DNA from: Bradyrhizobium sp. LMTR 3 | GTDB lineage: Bacteria > Pseudomonadota > Alphaproteobacteria > Rhizobiales > Xanthobacteraceae | Direction: 5' to 3' | Assembly (NCBI RefSeq): GCF_001693485.1 | Contig: NZ_MAXC01000003.1 | Location: 62,001 to 126,000 of the forward strand | Length of the DNA stretch: 64,000 nucleotides | Part shown: one piece after another, positions 30,609 through 37,411 of the stretch | How positions within the stretch are numbered: the first letter of the stretch is position 1 | Layout of the letters: each line of letters opens with the position of its first letter | Made by a program: the position numbers and the translations under genes | Notes under the pieces: model-generated | Databases searched by the model: none | The model's input: only the letters and a program-made list of their open reading frames with translations | Told to the model about the DNA's origin: nothing

Positions 30609-30618
30609 GGGCCAACTC

Positions 30619-30643
30619 CTTTGCTACTGATACAGTAGCAAAG
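30619..30643 (-). promoter_or_regulatory. Perfect 25-base operator-like palindrome
   Basis: CTTTGCTACTG (30619-30629), spacer ATA, CAGTAGCAAAG (30633-30643): an 11-bp perfect inverted repeat. It overlaps the ribosome-binding site of the AhpD-like gene and sits 11 bases before its GTG. Such palindromes are typical TetR-family operators. No regulator gene is adjacent. A half-like sequence CTACAAAAAGCGTAG continues upstream at 30643-30658. Confidence 0.72.
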
Positions 30644-30683
30644 CTACGCTTTTTGTAGCACAATGCAAGGAGGTGACGGGAAG

Positions 30684-31130
30684 CTAAGCCACCGCCACCG
30701 TCAGGCTGGCGCCATCGGCCTGCACCACCTTGACCCGGCTGCCGGCCGGCGCGTCGGGGCCTGCGACGCGCCAGATCGTGTCGTCGATCCGCACGGTGCC
30801 GGTGCCGTCGACGATCGGCTTTTCCAGCGTGAACTCGCGGCCGATAAGCGCCTTGGTCCGGTTGTTGAGAAACGGGTTGCTCAGGCTGCGGCTGCCCTCG
30901 CTGCGCGCAAAGTGCCGCCACGCCGGTACCGCGGCAACCGCGAATACCGCAAACATCAGGAGTTGCGTCTGCCAGGACGGGCTGATCGCAAACGACACGA
31001 GCCCGACCAATAGCGCCGCGAGCCCGAGCCAGAACATGAAGACACCCGGCGCGAGCAATTCCAGCGCCATCAGGACGAAGCCGAAGATCAGCCAATTCCA
31101 GGTGCCCAACGTCGAAAATATCTCGGCCAT
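30684..31130 (-). CDS. NfeD-family membrane protein
   Basis: A 148-residue inner-membrane protein: three or four hydrophobic segments in residues 10-75, then a soluble OB-fold NfeD domain (about 88-148: ALIGREFTLEKPIVDGTGTVRIDDTIWRVAGPDAPAGSRVKVV). NfeD proteins work with SPFH/stomatin-type proteins, and the SPFH gene lies directly upstream in the same orientation with 36 bases between. Together they are thought to organise membrane microdomains or membrane-protein quality control. This is the short NfeD form, without the N-terminal protease domain. Confidence 0.92.
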   Translation of the reverse strand: MAEIFSTLGTWNWLIFGFVLMALELLAPGVFMFWLGLAALLVGLVSFAISPSWQTQLLMFAVFAVAAVPAWRHFARSEGSRSLSNPFLNNRTKALIGREFTLEKPIVDGTGTVRIDDTIWRVAGPDAPAGSRVKVVQADGASLTVAVA

Positions 31131-31166
31131 GACACGAACCTCTAATCAATCTTCCAGATCAAGCTC

Positions 31167-32168
31167 TTACCGCTGCGGCGTAACCGGCGGCGGGGTGGGA
31201 CCGGTGTTCGGCACCGACGATGTCCGCCGTGCGGCGGCCGCAGCGGAAGCGGCACTTTCGCCGAACGTCGCCTTGGCGATCTCGCCGATGCCGGCGAGCG
31301 AGGACAGCACGCTGGTTGCTTCCAGCGGGATCATCAGGATCTTCTGGTTCGGCGAATCCGCGAACTGTCCGAACGCCTTGATGTACTTGTCGGCGATAAA
31401 ATAGTTCAACGCTGCGACATCACCCTTGGCGATCGATTCGGAGACCATCTGCGTCGCCTTGGCTTCCGCCTCCGCCAGGCGCTCGCGCGCTTCGGCGTCG
31501 CGGAATGCGGCTTCGCGGCGGCCTTCGGCCTGCAAAATCTGACCCTGCTTGGCGCCTTCCGCGCGCAAAATTTCCGACTGGCGCTGGCCCTCGGCCTGCA
31601 GAATGTCGGCGCGCTTGACGCGCTCGGCCTTCATCTGCCGGCCCATCGCCTCGACCAGGTCGGCCGGCGGCACGATGTCCTTGATCTCGATGCGGTTGAC
31701 CTTGAGCCCCCATGGCGAGACGGCCGCGTCGACCACGCGCAGCAACCGCTCGTTGATCTCGTCGCGATGCGACAGCACCTGGTCGAGATCCATCGAACCC
31801 ATCACCGAGCGGATGTTGGTCATGGTCAAGACGATGATGGCCTGCTCGAGATTGGCGACCTCGTAGCTCGCTTTCGCGGCGTCGAACACCTGGAAGAAAG
31901 CGACGCCATCCACCGTCACGGTGGCGTTGTCCTTGGTGATCACCTCCTGCTCGGGAATGTTGATCACCTGCTCCATCATGTTCATCTTGCGGCCGACGCG
32001 GTCGAAATAGGGAATGATGAGGTTCAACCCCGGCGACAGCGTGCGGGTGTATTTGCCGAACCGCTCGATGGTCCAATCATAGCCCTGCGGCACCGTTTTG
32101 ACGCCCGCGAACAATGTGGCAATGACAAGCAGAACAAAGGCAATCGCGAAAATGTCGAAGCCACTCAT
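31167..32168 (-). CDS. SPFH/Band 7 (stomatin-like, QmcA-type) membrane protein
   Basis: A 333-residue protein with one N-terminal membrane anchor (residues about 3-24). The SPFH domain (about 25-185) has the typical [34 protein letters not shown] start and [13 protein letters not shown] block. A charged Ala/Glu-rich coiled coil follows (about 186-260, repeated [14 protein letters not shown] units), then a low-complexity Pro tail. It oligomerises at the inner membrane and is paired with NfeD downstream. It matches the stomatin/QmcA group rather than HflK/HflC. Confidence 0.93.
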   Translation of the reverse strand: MSGFDIFAIAFVLLVIATLFAGVKTVPQGYDWTIERFGKYTRTLSPGLNLIIPYFDRVGRKMNMMEQVINIPEQEVITKDNATVTVDGVAFFQVFDAAKASYEVANLEQAIIVLTMTNIRSVMGSMDLDQVLSHRDEINERLLRVVDAAVSPWGLKVNRIEIKDIVPPADLVEAMGRQMKAERVKRADILQAEGQRQSEILRAEGAKQGQILQAEGRREAAFRDAEARERLAEAEAKATQMVSESIAKGDVAALNYFIADKYIKAFGQFADSPNQKILMIPLEATSVLSSLAGIGEIAKATFGESAASAAAAARRTSSVPNTGPTPPPVTPQR

Positions 32169-32341
32169 AAAGTCCCTCCAGGGCCGGCAAGGTACGTTGC
32201 CCGGCGCGATCTCTCATTTGTCTGCAACGGCGTAGGCCCGGTTCAGCCGGCTGTTCTCAGTTTATGGTTATATAGCTAGGGAATGGTTTGCGGGCCACCA
32301 GATGTTCTTGGGCCCGAACGGCGAGTTGGTTGTTGATGTGG

Positions 32342-33376
32342 TTAAATCCAGCCTTGAAGCTCGCGCAAAACGAGTTGGCGGATCACGTCCATGCCGGGCT
32401 CGCTGTCGTTCAGGCAGGGAATTGCGGAAAACTGCTCGCCGCCATTGTGCCTGAAGATCTCGGCGTTTTCCTGCGCAATCTCCTCCAGCGTCTCCAGGCA
32501 ATCGGCGGCGAAGCCGGGCGTCACCACCACAATGCGTTTCACGCCGTCTTTCGCCAATTTTTCGATGGTCTTGTCGGTGTAGGGCTGCAGCCACTCGTCG
32601 CTGCCGAAGCGCGATTGAAATGTCAGGACCAGTTTGGAGGCATCAAGGCCTAACCGCTTGCGCAAGCTTTCCGTCGTTGCGACGCACTGCGTGTAATAGG
32701 GATCGCCCTTGTCGACATATTTCTGCGGCATGCCGTGAAACGACGCCACGATCAGTTCGGGCTGGAATGGCAGGGCCGCCAGATGTTCTGACATCGAGAC
32801 GGCGAGCGCTTCGATGTAATCGGGATTGTCATAGTAAGGCGGGCTCACCCGCAGCGTCGGCTGCGCGCGCATGTCGGCGAGCGCGCGAAACACCTCGTCG
32901 CAGACCGTCGCCGAGGTCGCCGCGGAATATTGCGGATAGAGCGGCACCACCAGCAGGCGATCGCAGCCTTGCGCAGCCAGGGCATCGATGCGCGAGCGGA
33001 TCGACGGATTGCCATAGCGCATCGCCCAATCGACCACGACGTGCTCGCGATCGGCGATCGCCGCCGCGAGCTTGTCGGCCTGCGACCGTGTGATGGTCTT
33101 GAGCGGGGATTCGCCTCTCTCGGCGTTCCAGATCTTCTGGTAGTCGCGCGCCTTTCGACTGGGACGCACCCGCAGAATGATGCCGTTGAGGATCGCTTTC
33201 CAGACGAGGCCCTGATCCTCGATCACGCGGGGGTCGGAGAGGAATTCCTTCAGATAGACCCGCACCCCCTGGGCATCGGCGGTATCGGGCGTGCCGAGAT
33301 TGACCAGCAGTACGCCGATGCGTTGCGGCTGGATTGCCGGTGCCGTTGCATTTCTGGGGGGAACGACCGCGGTCAT
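32342..33376 (-). CDS. hemH: Ferrochelatase
   Basis: Inserts Fe(II) into protoporphyrin IX, the last step of protohaem synthesis, at the inner face of the membrane. The 344-residue protein carries the N-terminal GVLLVNLGTPD signature, the catalytic His in VASFHGMPQKYVDKGDPY, LTFQSRFGSDEWLQPYT, the conserved Glu in TLEEI and CLNDSEPGMDVI near the C-terminus. Length matches the bacterial family. It has no cysteine set at the C-terminus that would indicate a 2Fe-2S cluster. Divergent from the MAPEG-family gene. The 173 bases downstream hold no recognisable gene. Confidence 0.96.
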   Translation of the reverse strand: MTAVVPPRNATAPAIQPQRIGVLLVNLGTPDTADAQGVRVYLKEFLSDPRVIEDQGLVWKAILNGIILRVRPSRKARDYQKIWNAERGESPLKTITRSQADKLAAAIADREHVVVDWAMRYGNPSIRSRIDALAAQGCDRLLVVPLYPQYSAATSATVCDEVFRALADMRAQPTLRVSPPYYDNPDYIEALAVSMSEHLAALPFQPELIVASFHGMPQKYVDKGDPYYTQCVATTESLRKRLGLDASKLVLTFQSRFGSDEWLQPYTDKTIEKLAKDGVKRIVVVTPGFAADCLETLEEIAQENAEIFRHNGGEQFSAIPCLNDSEPGMDVIRQLVLRELQGWI

Positions 33377-33477
33377 GATTTCGATGGCTTCGCGCGTTGC
33401 ACCATCCTTGTCAAGATAACCGCCGGTTCGCTACGCTTCCCAAATGGCGGCTGGGCGCGCGTGCGCGGGGAGGAACC

Positions 33478-33876
33478 ATGACGATCGCCGAATGGTGCGT
33501 TTTCGGAACGCTGCTGCTGTATCTGCTGACGATCGCATCGGTCAAATGGGCCGCCTACGGCCGTTTCGACAATGCCAAGCCGCGCGATCCCGCCTTCTAC
33601 CAGGACCCGATCCGCGCCCGCGCACTTGGCGCGCATCAAAACGGCATCGAGGCCTTTCCGTTCTTTGCAGTCGCTGTGCTGCTGGCGGAGTTTCGGCTCG
33701 GGCCGCAGCGCCTGATCGACGAACTCGCGATTCTCTTCGTGATCGTGCGGATCGCCTATGTCTTCACCTATCTCGGCAACCGCCCAACGCTGCGCTCGAT
33801 TCTCTGGACCCTCGGGTTCGCGATCAACATCGCAATTTTCTTTCTGCCGGCGATCAAGGGATATTTGCCGGTGTAG
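33478..33876 (+). CDS. MAPEG-family membrane protein
   Basis: A 132-residue protein with four hydrophobic segments and the MAPEG family core RARALGAHQNGIEAFPFFAVAVLLAE (about residues 42-67), where the Asn/Glu and Arg residues bind glutathione in characterised members. The family includes microsomal glutathione transferases; the bacterial members are mostly uncharacterised. AGGAACC lies directly upstream of ATG 33478 (GGGGAGGAACC), which fixes the start. Divergent from hemH, about 100 bases apart. Downstream lies a repeat-rich kilobase. Confidence 0.88.
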   Translation: MTIAEWCVFGTLLLYLLTIASVKWAAYGRFDNAKPRDPAFYQDPIRARALGAHQNGIEAFPFFAVAVLLAEFRLGPQRLIDELAILFVIVRIAYVFTYLGNRPTLRSILWTLGFAINIAIFFLPAIKGYLPV

Positions 33877-33909
33877 GGTGGGACTGGCCGTCATGCTGTG
33901 CGCTTTCAC

Positions 33910-33988
33910 CGTCATTGCGAGCGGAGCGAAGCAATCCACACCTCAGCTCGGGGATAGATGGATTGCTTCGCTGCGCTCGCAATGACGG
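33910..33988. repeat. Palindromic repeat, family F copy 1
   Basis: The 79-base element CGTCATTGCGAGCG...CGCTCGCAATGACG has long inverted ends including GCGAAGCAATCCA/TGGATTGCTTCGC. A second copy lies at 34801-34890. Confidence 0.85.
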
Positions 33989-34012
33989 GGAGATAGCGAC
34001 GCAATACTCGAC

Positions 34013-34148
34013 TGTCATCCCCGCCAACGGGTCGCGCGAATGCGCGCCCGAATGACAGGCTCCGGCGGGGATCCAGTAATCCGCGGCTTCTCGGTTCAAT
34101 CATTGACGTCTCTGGATACTGGGTCACCCGCCTTCGCGGGTGACGACG
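34013..34148. repeat. Palindromic repeat, family E copy 2
   Basis: Starts TGTCATCCCCGCC and ends GGGTCACCCGCCTTCGCGGGTGACGA, with ATCCAGTA and a GGATACTGGG partner inside. It resembles 26930-27037 in the opposite orientation. Confidence 0.75.
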
Positions 34149-34149
34149 A

Positions 34150-34680
34150 CCGAATATGAATTCGCGATCTCGCGGCGCAGTGCGTCCGAGGTTTGCTCTC
34201 CACTTCCCGCCCTCTTGATCAGAGGGCGCAGGGAAGACCGGGTGCTTGCCGCACCCGCGGTCTCGTGTGCAATTGCGCATAGCAAAAGCGCACACGAGCA
34301 TACAGGTACAGCGGGAGCATCCCGGCCTTCCCTGCGCAATGGCTTTACGGCTTACTTCGTGCTCTCCCCGGCGAACGGCTCTTTTGCCACCGTCGCCCCC
34401 GAGAAGCTTCGCTTCTTGAGGACTTAATGCCAGCACCGCGACATCAGGACCACACGACTTCGCCGTACGCTTCAGGCGCCTACGCCTTGCGCATTCCGCG
34501 TCCATCGCATCTCACCGCACGTTCGTGACGATCGCGAGCGCCCCTCAATGGGTGAGACGGGCGGAAATATGCGACTGATTTGCCTCTCGCGTGAAGCGGA
34601 ATATTTTCGATTCTTTCTGTTTCTTGGGCTTGACACTATTTCTGAAAATCAGAAGTGATTTGCGCATCGTGTTACCTTGC
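34150..34680. repeat. Probable long dispersed repeat, no gene
   Basis: About 530 bases with several GC hairpins (for example CGGGTGCTTGCCGCACCCG at 34239-34257 and CCCTCTTGATCAGAGGG at 34211-34227). The codon pattern on neither strand is convincing. From memory, the minus-strand peptide DAPAVPVCSCA and the GACGGGCGGAAATAT tail recur in many Bradyrhizobium genomes as a non-coding repeat often miscalled as small genes. Its copy number cannot be tested here. Confidence 0.5.
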
Positions 34681-34685
34681 CAGTT

Positions 34686-34781
34686 CGTAGGGTGGACAAA
34701 GCGCAAGCGTGCCCACCATCAAGCAGCGAGTTCGATGATAGAGGGTGGGCACGTCGCTAGCGCTCCTTTGCCCACCCTACG
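34686..34781. repeat. Palindromic repeat GTAGGGTGG...CCACCCTAC
   Basis: Ends CGTAGGGTGG and CCCACCCTACG are inverted repeats, with GCGCAAGCGTGCCCACCAT and GGTGGGCACG pairing inside. A single copy occurs in the window. Confidence 0.75.
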
Positions 34782-34800
34782 AGATTTGCACCCGTGCTAT

Positions 34801-34890
34801 CCACGTCATTGCAAGCGAAGCGAAGCAATCCATGCTTCAGCAAGCGCCGCCATGGATTGCTTCGTCGCTTCGCTCCTCGCAATGACGTGG
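34801..34890. repeat. Palindromic repeat, family F copy 2
   Basis: Bounded by CCACGTCATTGC and GCAATGACGTGG, with the AGCGAAGCAATCCATG / CATGGATTGCTTCG arms of family F. Confidence 0.85.
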
Positions 34891-34922
34891 ATAGATTCGA
34901 TACGACGGAAGCGAACAGCTCA

Positions 34923-35357
34923 TCAGCCCAAATGCCGCTCCCGCGTCGCGATCAGGTCGCGGATCGCTTTCGATATCGGGACCGGGCGATGGGTTTGCTG
35001 ATCGGTGTTGACCCAGACGATCTCGCCGGTCACGAGCGCGTCACCGCCACCTTTCCGAAAAATCGCGAGTTCGAAGGTGAGGCTCGAATTACCGATCCGC
35101 GCCACCCGCGCGCCGACGTCGAGCTCCCAGTCGAACCGGACCGGCGCCTTGTATTCGATGACGGATCTGACGACGTGGAAATCGACGCCGGATTTCCTGG
35201 CGTCGGCATATTGGTCATAGCCGAGCGCGCGAAAATATTCTGATATGGTGGTGTCGAAATAGGTCAGGTAGTGCGCGTTGAAGACGACGCCCTGGCCGTC
35301 GATTTCGGAATAGCGCACCCGGAACGGGTGAAAGAACCAGAATTGCTCGCGTGACAT
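34923..35357 (-). CDS. YbgC-like acyl-CoA thioesterase (4-hydroxybenzoyl-CoA thioesterase type)
   Basis: A 144-residue single hot-dog domain. The active-site segment VRYSEIDGQGVVFNAHYLTYFDTTISEYFRALGY (residues about 13-46) has the catalytic Asp and the N-x-x-Y pattern of the YbgC/4-hydroxybenzoyl-CoA thioesterase group. Such enzymes hydrolyse acyl-CoA or acyl-ACP thioesters in the cytoplasm; the substrate here is not evident, and no Tol-Pal genes are adjacent as they are for YbgC. The gene stands alone between repeat blocks. Confidence 0.88.
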   Translation of the reverse strand: MSREQFWFFHPFRVRYSEIDGQGVVFNAHYLTYFDTTISEYFRALGYDQYADARKSGVDFHVVRSVIEYKAPVRFDWELDVGARVARIGNSSLTFELAIFRKGGGDALVTGEIVWVNTDQQTHRPVPISKAIRDLIATRERHLG

Positions 35358-35438
35358 GGGATTCCCGGCTTTGCGTGTTCAGCCGCCTGCATAGCGCAGC
35401 GGGCTGGCTTCATAAAGCCGGGGCTCCGTGCTCTCGGT

Positions 35439-35540
35439 CGTCATTCCGGGATGGTCCGAAGGACCAGACCCGGAATCTCGAGATTCTCTGGTGCGCAATT
35501 GCGCACCATAGTTCGTGCTTCGCACGCCCCGGAATGACGG
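35439..35540. repeat. Mosaic palindromic repeat, family A copy 3
   Basis: A 102-base element, GTCATTCCGGGATGGTCCGAAGGACCA ... CGCCCCGGAATGACGG, containing CCCGGAATCTCGAGATT and TGCGCAATTGCGCA. It ends nine bases before the stop of the nickel/cobalt transporter gene. Confidence 0.87.
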
Positions 35541-35548
35541 CGTAGAAG

Positions 35549-36637
35549 TTAGAGACACGTCGCGCGTTCGGCGGCGAGATAGCCGAACAACAGGCCGAGG
35601 CCGAACAGCAGCACCAGGCCGGCGGCGCCGAATTCGATGCCGCGCATGATCAGCGCGCCGCCGCCCTCGCGCCCGGCGCTCAGCCGCTTTGCCAGGCCCT
35701 TCGCCGATACGGCGATCACGGCGATGGCGGCGACCGTGATCGCGGTCCCGAGACCCATCACGAAGGTCGCGGCGATGCCGGCCAGGAACAGACCCTGCGC
35801 CAGCGAGAATACCAGCACCAGGATAGCACCCGAGCACGGCCGCATGCCCACGGCAAAGATCGTCCCCAAGCCGCGCCGCCAGCCGCCGGGACCGGCGAGT
35901 TGGTCCGGTGTCGGCCCGTGCGAATGGCCGCAATGCTCGTCATGAACATGGGCATGGCCGTGATCATGGTCATGACCATCGCCGTGATGATCGCCGCGAT
36001 CATGATGATAATGATGGGCGTGGCCGTGGTCGTGGGCCGTGGCCGACGCCATCGCCAGCTCCGGCTTTGCCTGCAGCGCGCGCATAAAGCCGCCGCCCTT
36101 GGTCCAGACCAGCCGGGCGCCGAGCGCCGCGATCAGCGCGTAGCTGACGATCTCGATCGCCTTCTCCGCAGAGCACATCGTCTTGGCGGTGGAAGAGAGC
36201 AGCCAGGCGAAGACGGCCACGATCGCGACCGCCACCAGCGCCTGCAAGAACGCCGAGGCGAACGACAGCACGATGCCACGCCGCGCCGTTTCCTCATTGG
36301 CGACAAGATAGGACGAGATCACGGCCTTGCCGTGGCCGGGGCCGGCGGCATGAAAAATGCCGTAAGCAAAGGAGATTCCAAGCAGCGTCCAGACCGCGCT
36401 GCCGTCCGATTTCGCCGCGCGGATGGTGGCGGACATTTCGCGGTAGAATTCGGATTGCTTGGCCAAAATCCATCCGATCACGCCGCCGACCTGCGGCTCG
36501 GCCGCCGGACGTGGACCACCGAACGGATTCTGCGCCATCAGCGCATGCAAGGCAGCATCGAAAATCACGACGGCCGTGATCGCCGCGGCCGTCATTGCGA
36601 TACCCCGCGCGAGGCCCATGGGGAGCATCCGCCTCAC
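35549..36637 (-). CDS. Nickel/cobalt transporter, NiCoT/RcnA-like
   Basis: A 362-residue inner-membrane protein. The conserved FHAAGPGHGKAVISSYLVA block (residues about 93-111) is the metal-recognition motif of the NiCoT/RcnA superfamily. A cytoplasmic or periplasmic loop of about 45 residues (about 200-245) is extremely His/Asp-rich (HDHGHAHHYHHDRGDHHGDG). GMRPCSGAILVLVFSLAQG is the second signature. Direction (uptake or efflux) cannot be read from motifs; pairing with a DUF1007 protein is typical of putative Ni/Co transport modules. The start is a GTG that overlaps the DUF1007 stop in a 4-base GTGA, so translation is coupled. Confidence 0.88.
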   Translation of the reverse strand: MRRMLPMGLARGIAMTAAAITAVVIFDAALHALMAQNPFGGPRPAAEPQVGGVIGWILAKQSEFYREMSATIRAAKSDGSAVWTLLGISFAYGIFHAAGPGHGKAVISSYLVANEETARRGIVLSFASAFLQALVAVAIVAVFAWLLSSTAKTMCSAEKAIEIVSYALIAALGARLVWTKGGGFMRALQAKPELAMASATAHDHGHAHHYHHDRGDHHGDGHDHDHGHAHVHDEHCGHSHGPTPDQLAGPGGWRRGLGTIFAVGMRPCSGAILVLVFSLAQGLFLAGIAATFVMGLGTAITVAAIAVIAVSAKGLAKRLSAGREGGGALIMRGIEFGAAGLVLLFGLGLLFGYLAAERATCL

Positions 36638-37299
36638 GGACAGTTCACCGTGATCTTGTTGGCGAACATCGCGCCATAGTTGGAATTGTCGCCGTTCAAG
36701 AAGTTCTGCTCGTTCAGGCGCTGGGTGTTGGCGGTCTGGTCGTTCGGCCGCTGGAATTGCATCTGGCAGGCGGCGGGCGCACCGATCAGCTTGATGGGGT
36801 CCTTGTCGTCGAACGTGAAGTCGATGAAGTAGGAGGGATCGAACACCTCCAGCGCCACCTGCTTGGAGGTCGCCGGCGCCTTCAGCGGCAGCACGAAATG
36901 CAGCGTCAGCGCGCTGTCCTTGTATTCGAGATAATAGTCGACCGGCTCCTCGAATTTCGTCTTCTTGCCGTCGGCTTTGGCGAAGGTGAAATAGGCGAAG
37001 TCCTTCAGCGACTCGACATTGGTCTGTGCCAGCGGCGCCAGTTCCTCGCGGGTATAGACGCCCTTGGTCTTGGTCGCGACACCCTGCAGCGCGTAGGTCG
37101 AGAACATGTCATCGAACGTCCAGGCGTGACGCACACCCGTCATCGCGCCGTCGGGCGCGTAGACCACCTCGCTCCTGGCGGTGATCCAGACATGGGGATG
37201 GGCCTCGGCCGCGGCTGTGCTGAGCGAAAACGCGACGATCACGCCCAACAATCCGAACAGCACACGCAAGATGTCGTCCCTGCGAACGCAGGGACCCAT
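36634..37299 (-). CDS. DUF1007-family secreted protein, partner of the metal transporter
   Basis: A 221-residue exported protein with signal peptide (about residues 10-33, cleaved near AAAEA) and mature start HPHVWITARSEVVY, the DUF1007 hallmark in which His residues probably bind metal. It lies upstream of and overlaps the Ni/Co transporter gene, an arrangement seen across proteobacteria. Its biochemical role is unknown. ATG 37299 is chosen; a TTG at 37332 is also in frame. Codons 1-9 (MGPCVRRDD) are read from the palindromic repeat at 37273, so the repeat provides the positively charged signal-peptide start. Confidence 0.87.
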   Translation of the reverse strand: MGPCVRRDDILRVLFGLLGVIVAFSLSTAAAEAHPHVWITARSEVVYAPDGAMTGVRHAWTFDDMFSTYALQGVATKTKGVYTREELAPLAQTNVESLKDFAYFTFAKADGKKTKFEEPVDYYLEYKDSALTLHFVLPLKAPATSKQVALEVFDPSYFIDFTFDDKDPIKLIGAPAACQMQFQRPNDQTANTQRLNEQNFLNGDNSNYGAMFANKITVNCP

Positions 37300-37391
37300 A
37301 CGCCGCGCTCTCTCTTTTTGGCAGTGTGGCAAAGGCTGTTCCTTTACGACGAATATCCGGGGTTATGGGTCCCTGCGTTCGCAGGGACGAC
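37273..37391. repeat. Palindromic repeat GTCGTCCCTGCGAACGCAGGGAC
   Basis: The 119-base element is bounded by GTCGTCCCTGCGAACGCAGG and its complement, each end itself a hairpin. The DUF1007 start codon lies inside the left arm. A short relative is at 19290. Confidence 0.87.
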
Positions 37392-37411
37392 GGAGAAGGT
37401 CGCGCGCATCC

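Noticed and set aside
32268..32341. Minus-strand peptide FGPKNIWWPANHSLAI between hemH and the SPFH gene
   Set aside because: Aromatic-rich and eye-catching, but it continues into hemH in the wrong frame, has no start and no ribosome site. It could be a remnant, but I cannot support it.
34124..34339. 71-codon minus-strand frame (DAPAVPVCSCA)
   Set aside because: It appears to be a recurrent miscalled frame of a dispersed non-coding Bradyrhizobium repeat; no ribosome site or domain.
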